Assembly: GCA_050248275.1 (NCBI GenBank)
Contig: JBFWSR010000006.1
Span: 1 to 64,000, forward strand
Origin: CAILZL01 sp050248275
Lineage (GTDB): Bacteria; Pseudomonadota; Gammaproteobacteria; Steroidobacterales; Steroidobacteraceae
Direction of reading: 5' to 3'
DNA: 64,000 nucleotides
The notes beneath the pieces were generated by a model, which saw only the letters and a program-made list of their open reading frames with translations, was not told the DNA's origin and did not search any database. The translations under genes and the position numbers were made by a program. Of this stretch, positions 34,683 through 46,924 are shown piece by piece. The first letter of the stretch is position 1; each line of letters starts with the position of its first letter.

Positions 34683-36275
34683 ATGCGCACCAACCTGCCG
34701 ATCACCAACAACCAGTATGTAGTACCCAAAAACACCCTGCTGGTTTCAACCACCGATCATCGTGGCTATATCGTTCACGCCAATCAGACATTTGTGGAAA
34801 CCAGCGGTTTCGACTACAACGAACTGATTGGCCAGCCGCATAACCTGGTGCGACACCCGGACATGCCCCCCGAAGCATTCAAGGACATGTGGGCCACCAT
34901 TGGCCGCGGACGTCCCTGGACCGGGATCGTCAAGAATCGTCGCAAGAATGGCGACCATTACTGGGTCCAGGCGAACGTGACTCCCATTCTCGAAAACGGC
35001 AAACCGAAGGGCTACATGTCCATCCGTTTTGCTGCCAGTTCCGAAGAAATCCAGGAAGCCGAACAGATCTATGCACGACTCACGCGAGAGCGCGAAACCG
35101 GACATCGAACGATTCGTCTGCACGCCGGGCGGGTGCGTTACAATGGCTGGCGCGACGTCTTCGGCAGATTGCACCGCCTCACCCTGACACAACGCCTTGG
35201 CATCGCTGTTTTTTCGCTGTGCTTGCTCGGTCTGGGCACCCGGTTGCTAGGCGCGCCGTTCGACGGACTGCTTGCGCAGGCAGTCATACTGCTGGCTGGC
35301 GCGGCAGGTGTATTGACCTGGTTCCATATGCGTTTCTCCACGGCTCTTCGCGAAGCCGATGCATTTGCGGGCGATCTGGCGAGTTGCAATCTCACCACTT
35401 CCATCAATCTCAATCACTTCAACCCGCTCGGCTCGCTGATACGCCGCCTGTGGCAAATACAGATCAATATGCGCGCCATCATTTCGGATATCCGCACCGA
35501 AGTCGAAGGCACTACGTCGGCCATTGCTGAAATCGCAGAGGGAACCATCAACCTCTCCAAGCGCACCGACGAACAGGCCAGTAGTCTGCAACAAACAGCG
35601 GCATCAATGGAACAACTGGCGAGCGCTGTCAGGCAGAGTGCCGACTCGGCATATGAAGCCATCCGTTACAGTGAAAACTCGAACGAGGTGGCGCAGCGTG
35701 GCAGTCAGGCGATGCAGGATGTGGGCAGCACGATCGGCCAGATCGAAAAATCCTCGACCACTGTCAAGAACATCATTTCCGTGATCGAGGAAATCGCTTT
35801 CCAGACCAACATTCTTGCGCTCAACGCAGCCGTGGAAGCCGCACGCGCCGGAGAACATGGCCGTGGATTCTCCGTTGTCGCTGCCGAAGTTCGTTCGCTT
35901 GCGCAGCGCAGCGCCGATGCAGCCAGGCAGATACGTGAACTGATCAACAGCTCGTCGCTTCAGGTAACCAACGGGACACGCCGGGTGGTCGCTGCAACGG
36001 AGACCATTCAGGAAACGCTGATGGCAGTGGATCGTATCGGGAAAATGGTTGCGCAGATCAGCCTGGCCTCGCAGGAACAATCGGCAGGCATTGCACAGGT
36101 AAACGACGCTGTCACACATCTCGACAGCGTTACCCAGCACAATGCCAGCATGGCGCAACAGACGGCGATCACCACCGAAGCTCTCAAGAAGCGCACGGCG
36201 ACACTACGAAGATCCGTACAGGTTTTCAGGCTGAAAGAGTCCGATAGCGGAGTTCAGATGATGACGGGAACATGA
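34683..36275 (+). CDS. Aer-like chemoreceptor with PAS domain
   Basis: From this ATG the protein has 530 residues. The start MRTNLPITNNQY resembles Aer. A PAS domain (about 15-125; RHPDMPPEAFKDMW, NGDHYWVQANVTPI) senses redox or an FAD-type ligand, membrane helices lie at about 165-215, a HAMP-like link follows and the signalling domain ends with the hairpin tip IAFQTNILALNAAVEAARAG. It drives CheA for energy or oxygen taxis. An in-frame GTG at 34626 falls next to the predicted transcription start, so 34683 is preferred. Confidence 0.92.
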   Translation: MRTNLPITNNQYVVPKNTLLVSTTDHRGYIVHANQTFVETSGFDYNELIGQPHNLVRHPDMPPEAFKDMWATIGRGRPWTGIVKNRRKNGDHYWVQANVTPILENGKPKGYMSIRFAASSEEIQEAEQIYARLTRERETGHRTIRLHAGRVRYNGWRDVFGRLHRLTLTQRLGIAVFSLCLLGLGTRLLGAPFDGLLAQAVILLAGAAGVLTWFHMRFSTALREADAFAGDLASCNLTTSINLNHFNPLGSLIRRLWQIQINMRAIISDIRTEVEGTTSAIAEIAEGTINLSKRTDEQASSLQQTAASMEQLASAVRQSADSAYEAIRYSENSNEVAQRGSQAMQDVGSTIGQIEKSSTTVKNIISVIEEIAFQTNILALNAAVEAARAGEHGRGFSVVAAEVRSLAQRSADAARQIRELINSSSLQVTNGTRRVVAATETIQETLMAVDRIGKMVAQISLASQEQSAGIAQVNDAVTHLDSVTQHNASMAQQTAITTEALKKRTATLRRSVQVFRLKESDSGVQMMTGT

Positions 36276-36350
36276 GTACCTCCTCCTCGACTGTTCGGCA
36301 TGGTTGCCATTGCGGCAAAACACCACCCCAATCTGAGTAACAGGATTCTT

Positions 36351-37175
36351 TCAGCCGCGTTCGATGCGTTTGGCTTCATCCCAGTATCCATCCATTTCGG
36401 CCAGCGTTGCCTCGGTCAGTTCGCGGCCCTGTTCGCGCAGACGCGTTTCGACATGCCTGAAGCGGCGCTCGAATTTGAGGTTGGTCTTGCGCAGCGCAGT
36501 CTCGGGATCGACTTTCATGTGCCGGCAGATGTTCACCAGGCAGAACAACAGGTCGCCCAGTTCATCTTCAATGTCGGTCTGCGAAATGCCGGCCGCAATG
36601 GCGGCGCGTGCTTCGTGCAATTCCTCCTCGGCCTTGTCGAGTGCACCCTGTACGTCCGGCCATTCGAAGCCCACCGTAGCGGCGCGTTTGCCCAGCTTGG
36701 CGGCGCGCGTCAATGCCGGCAATGAGACGGGCACGTTATCGAGCACACTGGGTTGCATGGCCGTTTGTCCGGTTGCCTGTTTGACGGCGCGTTCGCGTTT
36801 CTTGTGCGCTTCCCACGCGACGGTCTGTTGTTCGGCGGTTGCAATCCGTTCCGTGCCGAACACATGCGGATGGCGGTTTTCCATCTTGTCGCAGATGCCC
36901 TGCACGACATCGCCAAAGGCGAAGCTGCCCTGTTCTTCGGCCATGCGTGCGTGGAATACCACCTGAAACAGCAGGTCGCCCAGTTCTTCTTTCAATGCCG
37001 GTGCATCGGCACGCTCGATGGCATCTGCCACTTCGTAGGCTTCTTCCAGCGTATACGGTGCAATGCTGGCAAAGGTCTGTTCTTTATCCCAAGGGCAACC
37101 CCTGTCGGGATGCCGCAGAGTGGCCATCAAGTCGATCAGTCGCTGCATGTCGTGTGGAGGTGCCGAATCGTTCAC
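36351..37175 (-). CDS. mazG: Nucleoside triphosphate pyrophosphohydrolase MazG
   Basis: The 274-residue enzyme has two MazG domains, about 8-120 and 145-265, with the EExxE metal-binding helices (TLEEAYEVADAIE, LKEELGDLLFQVVFHARMAEE, ELGDLLFCLVNICRHM). It hydrolyses non-canonical or excess NTPs to NMP and PPi. Length agrees with E. coli MazG (263). The start is GTG and overlaps the upstream stop (GTGA), so it is coupled to the Nudix gene. Confidence 0.95.
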   Translation of the reverse strand: MNDSAPPHDMQRLIDLMATLRHPDRGCPWDKEQTFASIAPYTLEEAYEVADAIERADAPALKEELGDLLFQVVFHARMAEEQGSFAFGDVVQGICDKMENRHPHVFGTERIATAEQQTVAWEAHKKRERAVKQATGQTAMQPSVLDNVPVSLPALTRAAKLGKRAATVGFEWPDVQGALDKAEEELHEARAAIAAGISQTDIEDELGDLLFCLVNICRHMKVDPETALRKTNLKFERRFRHVETRLREQGRELTEATLAEMDGYWDEAKRIERG

Positions 37176-37843
37176 GGAGTGTCCTGCTGTTTAACAAGCA
37201 TTCGATACAGGCTCATAACAATACCGGCGGTCGCGCCCCAGATGCGGCGTTCGCCATAAGGCAGATCATAAACCCTTGCAGTCATTTCGCCGACCTGTCG
37301 GTCGCGCGCCAGATGATTGGCCGGATCGAGAAAATAGACGAGCGGCGCTTCGAAAACTTCCGCCACTTCACGGGTGTCCAGACGCAGCTCGAAACCCGGT
37401 TGTACAAAACCGATCACCGGCGTAACGCAATAGCCGGTAAAAATAACATGTGGGACAAGATAGCCGACCGTGTGAATGTATGTACGCGACAGGCCGATCT
37501 CTTCTTCCGTTTCGCGTAATGCAGCGGCCAACGGACCAGCATCGTTGGGTTCAATGCGGCCACCGGGAAAGCTGATCTGTCCGGCATGATTGCGTAAATG
37601 CGTGGCACGCTGCGTGAACAACAAACTCAAGCCTTCGGGCCTGAGCACAATAGGCATCAGCACGGCGGCCTGGATGCGCTGTGCCGGCAGCAAGTGCTGC
37701 ACCAGCGTCTGTTGTTCCGGGGAAATGCCGGCAATGTTGAAAGGCGTCGTTTCATCGGGCGCCGTCGCCAGCACGCAACCTTCGATCAGGCGCCGCAGTT
37801 CATGCGCGCCGCGCAAATGCAATGCGGCATTACTCACGCGCAC
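37172..37843 (-). CDS. Nudix hydrolase of CoA pyrophosphatase type (NudL-like)
   Basis: The 223-residue protein has the Nudix box GGRIEPNDAGPLAAALRE followed by TEEEIGL at about 110-134, and upstream LLFTQRATHLRNHAGQISFPGG, the CoA-pyrophosphatase signature of NudL/YeaB. It likely cleaves CoA or its derivatives to 4'-phosphopantetheine and ADP. The GTG start overlaps the end of fumC by 14 bases. It is followed directly by mazG, another nucleotide-cleaning gene. Confidence 0.9.
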   Translation of the reverse strand: MRVSNAALHLRGAHELRRLIEGCVLATAPDETTPFNIAGISPEQQTLVQHLLPAQRIQAAVLMPIVLRPEGLSLLFTQRATHLRNHAGQISFPGGRIEPNDAGPLAAALRETEEEIGLSRTYIHTVGYLVPHVIFTGYCVTPVIGFVQPGFELRLDTREVAEVFEAPLVYFLDPANHLARDRQVGEMTARVYDLPYGERRIWGATAGIVMSLYRMLVKQQDTP

Positions 37844-39233
37844 CGCCGTTGCCAGTGCCGCCTTCCGTCAGCCGGCGCGGATCGAGCAGACGCTGCAACT
37901 CTTCGCGAGTGAATGAAGTATGTTCCAGCGCCACATCGATGATGGGACGCTGCTCGGCATAGGCCTGCTTGGCAATGGCCGCCGCCTGTTCATAGCCAAT
38001 GATTTCGTTTAACGCAGTGATCAGAATGGGATTACGCGCCAGCGTGGCTTCGATATGTGCTGCATTCACGGTGAATCCCCGGATGGCCTGATCGGCCAGC
38101 GCGCGACTGGCATTGCCGAGCAGCTCAATGCTTTGCAGCAGGTTGAAGGCAATCACCGGCAGCATGACATTCAGCTGGAAATTGCCCGACTGTCCGGCCA
38201 CCGCAATGGTCAAGTCATTGCCCATCACCTGCGCGGCCATCATCGCTACGGCTTCGGGAATCACCGGGTTCACCTTGCCCGGCATGATGCTGCTGCCGGG
38301 TTGCAATGCGGGCAGCGCAATTTCGCCCAGCCCGGCCAGCGGACCGCTGTTCATCCAGCGCAGATCGTTGGCCATCTTCATCAGGCTCACTGCTAACGCA
38401 CGCAACTGGCCGGACAATTCCACGGCTGTATCCTGCGTGGATAACGCCGTAAAGAAGTTGGGATGCACAGCGAGTTCGAGCCCGGTATGCGCCGACAACC
38501 ATGCAACGACCTTGGCTGCAAACTGTGGATGCGCATTGATGCCCGTACCGACGGCCGTGCCGCCCATGGCCAGTTGCTGCAGACGCGGTAAACAGCTTTG
38601 AATGCGTGCGCTGGCCTGATCGATCTGCGTTTGCCAGCCGCCCAGTTCCTGGGCCAGCGTGATTGGCATGGCATCCATCAGATGCGTGCGGCCGGTTTTG
38701 ACCTGTGCGCCCACTTCGATGCGCTTGTTGGCGATGGTCTGCGACAGATGCTGCAACGCAGGCAACAGATTCCGCGTCACTTGCAAAGCTGCACTGAGGT
38801 GAATCGCGCTGGGAATGACATCGTTGGAGCTTTGACTGCGATTCACATGATCGTTGGCATGCACCGCCTGCCCTGCCTGGGTGCTGGCCAGATGCGCAAT
38901 CACTTCGTTGATATTCATGTTGGTGCTGGTGCCCGAACCGGTCTGGAATACATCCAGCGGAAATTGCCCGACATGTGCACCGTCGGCGATGGCCAATGCC
39001 GCCTGTTCAATCGCGCTGGCAATGCCGGCATCGAGCCCACCCAGTTCAACATTGGCCCTGGCCGCCGCCCATTTGATCAAGGCCAGCGACTGGATGAAAG
39101 CCGGCGGCAGGCGCAGGCCGCTGATCTGGAAGTTCTGCACGGCGCGCTGCGTCTGCGCGCCCCACAGCGCCTCGGCAGGCACGGCCAGTTCGCCCATGCT
39201 GTCATGCTCAATGCGGTGTTTGCGGGAAGTCAT
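37830..39233 (-). CDS. fumC: Class II fumarate hydratase
   Basis: The 467-residue enzyme (E. coli FumC has 467) interconverts fumarate and malate in the citric acid cycle without an iron-sulfur cluster. Signature GSSIMPGKVNPV with the essential Ser is present, as are SSNDVIPSAIHLSA and GRTHLMDAMP. The ATG at 39233 matches the E. coli start better than an extension to 39269. It is divergent from purB, with 68 bases between the two starts. Confidence 0.96.
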   Translation of the reverse strand: MTSRKHRIEHDSMGELAVPAEALWGAQTQRAVQNFQISGLRLPPAFIQSLALIKWAAARANVELGGLDAGIASAIEQAALAIADGAHVGQFPLDVFQTGSGTSTNMNINEVIAHLASTQAGQAVHANDHVNRSQSSNDVIPSAIHLSAALQVTRNLLPALQHLSQTIANKRIEVGAQVKTGRTHLMDAMPITLAQELGGWQTQIDQASARIQSCLPRLQQLAMGGTAVGTGINAHPQFAAKVVAWLSAHTGLELAVHPNFFTALSTQDTAVELSGQLRALAVSLMKMANDLRWMNSGPLAGLGEIALPALQPGSSIMPGKVNPVIPEAVAMMAAQVMGNDLTIAVAGQSGNFQLNVMLPVIAFNLLQSIELLGNASRALADQAIRGFTVNAAHIEATLARNPILITALNEIIGYEQAAAIAKQAYAEQRPIIDVALEHTSFTREELQRLLDPRRLTEGGTGNGGARE

Positions 39234-39301
39234 GGCTGGCTCGGTAGTAAGGTATGATGCGCGCCCCAAAATCCTACCACCTGATGCCTTGGGCCATGCC
39301 T

Positions 39302-40669
39302 ATGAATCTCAGTACCCTGACCGCCATTTCCCCCGTTGATGGCCGTTACGCCGACAAGGCCGATGAGCTGCGTCCGGTGTTCAGCGAATATGGCCTGATC
39401 CGTCAGCGGGTACGGGTCGAAGCGCTGTGGTTCAAGGCGCTGGCGCAGGAAAAAGGCATTGTGGAGCTGGCTGGCATGCCGGCCAGCGTGCTGGCTGTGC
39501 TGGACGAGCTGGCCGCCGGGCTGAGCCTGGAAGACGCCGCCAGGGTGAAGGAATACGAATGCACCACCAACCACGACGTGAAAGCCGTGGAGTATCTGGT
39601 GAAATCGCGTCTGGATGCGTTTGCCGAGGGCAAGGCCAAACGCGAATTCGTGCATTTCGCCTGCACTTCGGAAGACATCAACAATCTGAGCTATGCCCTG
39701 ATGCTCAAGGAAGCGCGCGATCAGGTGCTGCTGCCCGCACTGGCCAAGCTGATCGCCCGCCTGAAGGACTTCGCCCATGCCCAGGCCAAGGTGCCGATGA
39801 TGGCGCGCACGCATGGTCAGCCGGCCACGCCGACAACGCTGGGCAAGGAAATCGCCAACGTGGCCTATCGCCTGCAACGCAAGTACAACCGGCTGGCCGA
39901 AGTGGAGATTCTCGGCAAGATCAATGGCGCCGTGGGCAACTTCAATGCCCATGTGGTCGCCTATCCGGCGGTGAACTGGCAGACATTGGGCCGGCGTTTT
40001 GTGGAATCGCTGCATCTGGCCTGGAATCCCTACACCACGCAGATCGAGCCCCATGACTGGATGGCCGAGTATTTCGATGCCCTGTCGGGCGTGAATACGG
40101 TGCTGATCGATTTCTGCCGCGATGCCTGGGGTTATGTGTCGCTGGGTTACTTCAAGCAGCGCGTGGTGGCCGGTGAAACCGGTTCTTCGACCATGCCGCA
40201 CAAGGTCAATCCCATCGATTTTGAGAATGGCGAAGGCAATCTGGGGCTGGCCAATGCCCTGCTGCGTTTCCTGGCTGACAAGCTGCCGATCTCGCGCTGG
40301 CAGCGCGACCTCACTGACTCGACGGTGGTGCGCAATGTGGGCGTGGCGGTGACGCACAGCCTGCTGGCCTGGAAATCCATCAATCGCGGTCTGGATCGCA
40401 TCGACGTCAATGCCGCGCGTCTGGCCGATGACTTGGACGCCAACTGGGAACTGCTGGCCGAGCCCATCCAGACAGTCATGCGCCGCTACGGCGTCGAGAA
40501 TGCCTATGAGCAGCTCAAGGAATTGACCCGTGGCCAGCGTGTGGATGCCGCCGCCATGCAGCGCTTTGTCTCCGGCCTGAATCTGCCGGAAGAAGCCAGA
40601 CAGGCGCTGCTCAAACTGACGCCGGCCAACTACATCGGGCTTGCTGAAATGCTGGCCAAATCGGTGTGA
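39302..40669 (+). CDS. purB: Adenylosuccinate lyase
   Basis: The 455-residue enzyme (E. coli: 456) splits adenylosuccinate and SAICAR in purine synthesis. The start MNLSTLTAISPVDGRYADK is the canonical PurB opening; upstream in-frame ATGs are rejected. The superfamily signature GSSTMPHKVNPIDFENGEG is intact. In E. coli purB lies with hflD, mnmA and nudJ; here nudJ and mnmA follow but hflD is missing from this stretch and a DUF7931-like gene takes its place. Confidence 0.96.
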   Translation: MNLSTLTAISPVDGRYADKADELRPVFSEYGLIRQRVRVEALWFKALAQEKGIVELAGMPASVLAVLDELAAGLSLEDAARVKEYECTTNHDVKAVEYLVKSRLDAFAEGKAKREFVHFACTSEDINNLSYALMLKEARDQVLLPALAKLIARLKDFAHAQAKVPMMARTHGQPATPTTLGKEIANVAYRLQRKYNRLAEVEILGKINGAVGNFNAHVVAYPAVNWQTLGRRFVESLHLAWNPYTTQIEPHDWMAEYFDALSGVNTVLIDFCRDAWGYVSLGYFKQRVVAGETGSSTMPHKVNPIDFENGEGNLGLANALLRFLADKLPISRWQRDLTDSTVVRNVGVAVTHSLLAWKSINRGLDRIDVNAARLADDLDANWELLAEPIQTVMRRYGVENAYEQLKELTRGQRVDAAAMQRFVSGLNLPEEARQALLKLTPANYIGLAEMLAKSV

Positions 40670-40833
40670 TTCTTCGGGATTTACCGATACAAAAGGCTTT
40701 TACGTAATTCGCAAAGCGTGATCTGGTCAACATCCCGGCCAGGTTCAAATGTTTACTGTCGCATTACTTTCACGGGTTCCCCGGTAGTCAGGATGAGAGC
40801 GGCCAACCCCTATCTGGCAGCGACGAGTACACA

Positions 40834-41373
40834 ATGACGACCAGCCTTGAACAGGCCTGCACCACCAGTGCCGATACGGGTAGCCATGCACAGCTGCCCG
40901 GCGAGCCCGTGGTGTTCACGACCCAAACGGAAACCTACGAACAACTGCTGGGTCTGACCCGCTCTGCGGTCAAGCAACTCGCCATCTGGTCCACCAATCT
41001 GGATTCGGGTTTGTGGGAAAGCCCGGGATTTCTCGAGGCCTTGAAGCGTTTTGTTCTGGCGCGTCGCCATGCCCGCGTGCGCGTCCTGACACCACAGCTT
41101 CCGGATACCGGTGAACGCAGACATGCCCTGCTGGCCATGGCGGAACGCCTGCCGGCCTCCTTTGAAGTGCGCACCGCCGCTCAGGCCGGGCTGGATGCCG
41201 GCGAATTGTTGCTGGCTGACGATCGCGGCGTGTTTTACCGCATTCACGTTGATCGCTGGGACGGCATGTCTGATCTCAACGACCCCTTGGTGGCCCGTTT
41301 TTATCTGACACAATTCGATTCTGCCTGGCGCGCCGCCGTGCCTGCGCCGGTGGAACAATCAGCCGGTTTTTGA
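40834..41373 (+). CDS. Conserved DUF7931-like protein
   Basis: The 179-residue protein has no signal peptide or membrane helix. It resembles the phospholipase D-like DUF7931 family: AIWSTNLDSGLWESPGFLEAL, RVRVLTPQLPD and a C-terminal FDSAWRAA. No HKD motif is visible, so catalysis by a PLD mechanism is unlikely. Function unknown. It lies between purB and nudJ and may be co-transcribed with nudJ and mnmA. Confidence 0.7.
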   Translation: MTTSLEQACTTSADTGSHAQLPGEPVVFTTQTETYEQLLGLTRSAVKQLAIWSTNLDSGLWESPGFLEALKRFVLARRHARVRVLTPQLPDTGERRHALLAMAERLPASFEVRTAAQAGLDAGELLLADDRGVFYRIHVDRWDGMSDLNDPLVARFYLTQFDSAWRAAVPAPVEQSAGF

Positions 41374-41419
41374 CAGAGATCGACTTTTTCGCATCGCTTA
41401 TCGCTATATCCTGAACAAC

Positions 41420-41899
41420 ATGGTGTGGAAACCGGACGTTACAGTCGCTGCAGTGGTTGAGCAGGAAGGTCGCTTCCTGCTCGTCGAGGAGCATGTGAAT
41501 CATCGCCTGGTCATCAACCAGCCGGCCGGTCATCTGGAAAGCAACGAAACCTTTGTCGAAGCCGCCATTCGCGAGGCGCTGGAAGAAACCGCCTGGACCT
41601 TCGTGCCCGAAGCTGTCAGCGGTATTTATCTCTGGCCGCACCCCGAGCGTAATCTGAGCTTTCTGCGCGTCGCCTTCGCCGGCCGCGTCGTCGAACACCA
41701 GCCGGACCGCCATCTGGATCGCGGCATCCGTCGCGCGCTATGGCTGACTCGCGATGAAGTCGTGCAGCGCACGGCGCAGTTACGCAGCCCGATGGTGCTG
41801 CAATGCATTGACGATTATCTGGCTGGACATCGGTATCCGCTGTCGCTGCTCACGCATTTCCCGAATGCAACAGCTCTGCTGGATTCCAAATCCGCTTAG
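41420..41899 (+). CDS. nudJ: Nudix phosphatase NudJ
   Basis: The 159-residue protein matches NudJ in size (E. coli: 153) and layout, with the Nudix box AGHLESNETFVEAAIREALE followed by ETAW, and the phrase NQPAGHLE. NudJ cleaves HMP-PP and nucleoside tri- and diphosphates. It lies 38 bases before mnmA, the same pairing as in E. coli. Confidence 0.9.
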   Translation: MVWKPDVTVAAVVEQEGRFLLVEEHVNHRLVINQPAGHLESNETFVEAAIREALEETAWTFVPEAVSGIYLWPHPERNLSFLRVAFAGRVVEHQPDRHLDRGIRRALWLTRDEVVQRTAQLRSPMVLQCIDDYLAGHRYPLSLLTHFPNATALLDSKSA

Positions 41900-41937
41900 G
41901 CGCCAAGCCGCTGCACTCCAGCCCGTATAATGGGCGC

Positions 41938-43074
41938 ATGAATCCTGCGATTGCTCCGTCCCCTGCTCCCTTGGTCATCGTCGGCATGTCCGGTGGCGTC
42001 GATTCGTCCGTGGCTGCACATTTGTTGTTGCAACAGGGCTATCGCGTCGAAGGCCTGTTCATGAGCAACTGGGAAGAAGATGAAGACGGTTATTGCACCG
42101 CTGCCCAGGACTATCAGGACGCCCGGCAGGTCTGTGCGCAGTTGGGCATCGCGCTGCACAAGGTCAGTTTCGCCCGCGAATATCGCGATCGGGTGTTTGC
42201 GCATTTCCTGTCTGAGTATCGCGCCGGCCGCACACCCAATCCCGATGTGCTGTGCAATCGCGAGATCAAGTTCGGTGTGTGTTTTGACTACGCACAGCGC
42301 TTGGGCGCCGACCTGTTCGCTACCGGCCATTACGCTCGTGTGGCGCATGAACCAGTACCGCGTTTGTTGCGCGCAGTGGATCAGAGCAAAGATCAAAGCT
42401 ATTTCCTGCATGCCATGCCGCGCGCAGCCTTGTGCAAAACCCTATTTCCCATTGGCGGGCTGCATAAGGATGAAGTCCGGCGCATCGCCAGACAACTCGC
42501 TCTGTCCACACATGACAAGAAAGACAGCACCGGCATCTGCTTCATTGGCGAACGGCCGTTTGCCAAGTTCCTGTCGCACTACCTGCCGGCGCAGCCGGGA
42601 GAGATTCGCAGCATGGATGGCGCCCTGCTCGGCCAGCATCGCGGCCTGATGTATTACACATTGGGACAGCGTCAGGGACTGGGTATCGGCGGTCAGGCCA
42701 ATCGTGCCGAAGACGCCTGGTACGTGGCCCACAAGGATCTGCAGCGCAATCAACTCATCGTCGTGCAGGGTCATGATCATCCGGCGATGCAGCAGATAGC
42801 GCTCGAGGCCATTGAGTTGAGCTGGATTGCCGGCGCACCGCCCGCACCGCGTTTCGCTTGCACGGCCAAGGCGCGTTATCGTCAGCCGGATCAGTCCTGC
42901 AATGTTGAATGTCGCGATGATGGCACGGCGCGAGTCAGTTTCATCCAACCGCAGCGAGCCATTACGCCCGGACAATATATGGTGTTTTACGATGGCGAAA
43001 CCTGTCTGGGCGGCGGCGTGATCGCCAGCACCGAATCGGCGCCAGTCTCCGCGTTGCAAATCGCTATTGCCTAA
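41938..43074 (+). CDS. mnmA: tRNA 2-thiouridylase MnmA
   Basis: The 378-residue enzyme (E. coli: 368) puts sulfur at U34 of tRNAs for Lys, Glu and Gln. The ATP P-loop GMSGGVDSSVAA is at about 14-25. The catalytic cysteines appear in PNPDVLCNREIKF and STGICFIGER. It receives sulfur from the Tus relay. It stands downstream of nudJ with a conserved spacing. Confidence 0.97.
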   Translation: MNPAIAPSPAPLVIVGMSGGVDSSVAAHLLLQQGYRVEGLFMSNWEEDEDGYCTAAQDYQDARQVCAQLGIALHKVSFAREYRDRVFAHFLSEYRAGRTPNPDVLCNREIKFGVCFDYAQRLGADLFATGHYARVAHEPVPRLLRAVDQSKDQSYFLHAMPRAALCKTLFPIGGLHKDEVRRIARQLALSTHDKKDSTGICFIGERPFAKFLSHYLPAQPGEIRSMDGALLGQHRGLMYYTLGQRQGLGIGGQANRAEDAWYVAHKDLQRNQLIVVQGHDHPAMQQIALEAIELSWIAGAPPAPRFACTAKARYRQPDQSCNVECRDDGTARVSFIQPQRAITPGQYMVFYDGETCLGGGVIASTESAPVSALQIAIA

Positions 43075-43158
43075 CGGGTCGGGACAGGCGTAACTATTCA
43101 CCAGGCCTTTCAATGACAGGCACTCGGGAGCCACCCGCGCAATCCTCCTGGAGGACAG

Positions 43159-45843
<2,685 letters not shown>

Positions 45844-45946
45844 CCGAAGCCAGAACCAAGAAATGGATTTTCTTCTTGAACTGTAACCCGCTGCAGTTGC
45901 CAAACGTATATCCCGGTAAAGTCCAGCATTGATTCAAGGTGCCGTC

Positions 45947-46915
45947 ATGTTGATCCATCGCTCCAAACCTGAAGATTGCGCGAAAATTTTGCCTTCGGAA
46001 ATCACACCGGAATCGGCATACCTGAACCGCCGCGACCTGCTCAAGGCCGCTGTTGCCGCTGGTCTGGTTGCACAGACAGTCTGGGGACCTGCATCAGCGG
46101 CAACACAGAAACTCAATTACAACCAGAACGCACAGTTCAGCATCGCCGAGAAACCCAACAGCTACGAAGACATCACCACCTACAACAATTTTTATGAATT
46201 CGGCACCGACAAGGACGATCCGGCCAAGTATTCAGGCAATTTCAAACCCGCTCCGTGGAATGTAAAAGTCGGCGGCGCATGCGAAGTAAAAGGCAACTTC
46301 ACGCTGGAAGACATCCTCAAACCACATGCCCGGGAAGAACGCATTTATCGCTTTCGTTGCGTCGAAGCCTGGTCAATGGTGATTCCATGGGTAGGTTTTC
46401 CGCTGAAAGATTTGCTGGTGCGCTTCAAACCCACCTCCAAGGCCAAGTACGTGGCTTTCAAGACCGTGCTACGGCCCAGCGAAATGCCCGGACAGCGTTT
46501 TACCGTTCTCGACTGGCCCTATGTGGAAGGTTTGCGCATTGATGAAGCCATGCATCCATTGGCTTTCATGGCGGTCGGGCTTTATGGCCAGACGCTGCCC
46601 AATCAGAATGGCGCGCCCATGCGTCTCGTCACGCCCTGGAAGTATGGTTTCAAGAGCATCAAGTCAATTGTGGAAATCAATTTTGTTGAAAGGCAGCCAC
46701 CTACCAGTTGGAACATTGCTGCGTCGCGCGAATATGGTTTTTATTCCAACGTGAATCCCAACGTGGATCATCCGCGCTGGAGTCAGGCACGCGAACGGCG
46801 CATCGGCGCCAGTGCTGGTTTATTTAACTCGCGCCAACCAACGCTGATGTTCAATGGCTATGAAGAACAAATCGCCGGTCTGTACAAAGGCATGGATTTA
46901 AAGAAGTATTTTTAA
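45947..46915 (+). CDS. msrP: Methionine-sulfoxide reductase catalytic subunit MsrP
   Basis: The 322-residue periplasmic molybdopterin enzyme repairs oxidised methionine in envelope proteins. It has a Tat signal, NRRDLLKAAVAAGLVAQ at about 27-43, and the cofactor cysteine in YRFRCVEAWSM. Size matches E. coli MsrP/YedY (334). The next gene, msrQ, provides its membrane haem partner. An in-frame TTG at 45929 is less likely as start. Confidence 0.95.
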   Translation: MLIHRSKPEDCAKILPSEITPESAYLNRRDLLKAAVAAGLVAQTVWGPASAATQKLNYNQNAQFSIAEKPNSYEDITTYNNFYEFGTDKDDPAKYSGNFKPAPWNVKVGGACEVKGNFTLEDILKPHAREERIYRFRCVEAWSMVIPWVGFPLKDLLVRFKPTSKAKYVAFKTVLRPSEMPGQRFTVLDWPYVEGLRIDEAMHPLAFMAVGLYGQTLPNQNGAPMRLVTPWKYGFKSIKSIVEINFVERQPPTSWNIAASREYGFYSNVNPNVDHPRWSQARERRIGASAGLFNSRQPTLMFNGYEEQIAGLYKGMDLKKYF

Positions 46916-46924
46916 AGGATTCCC

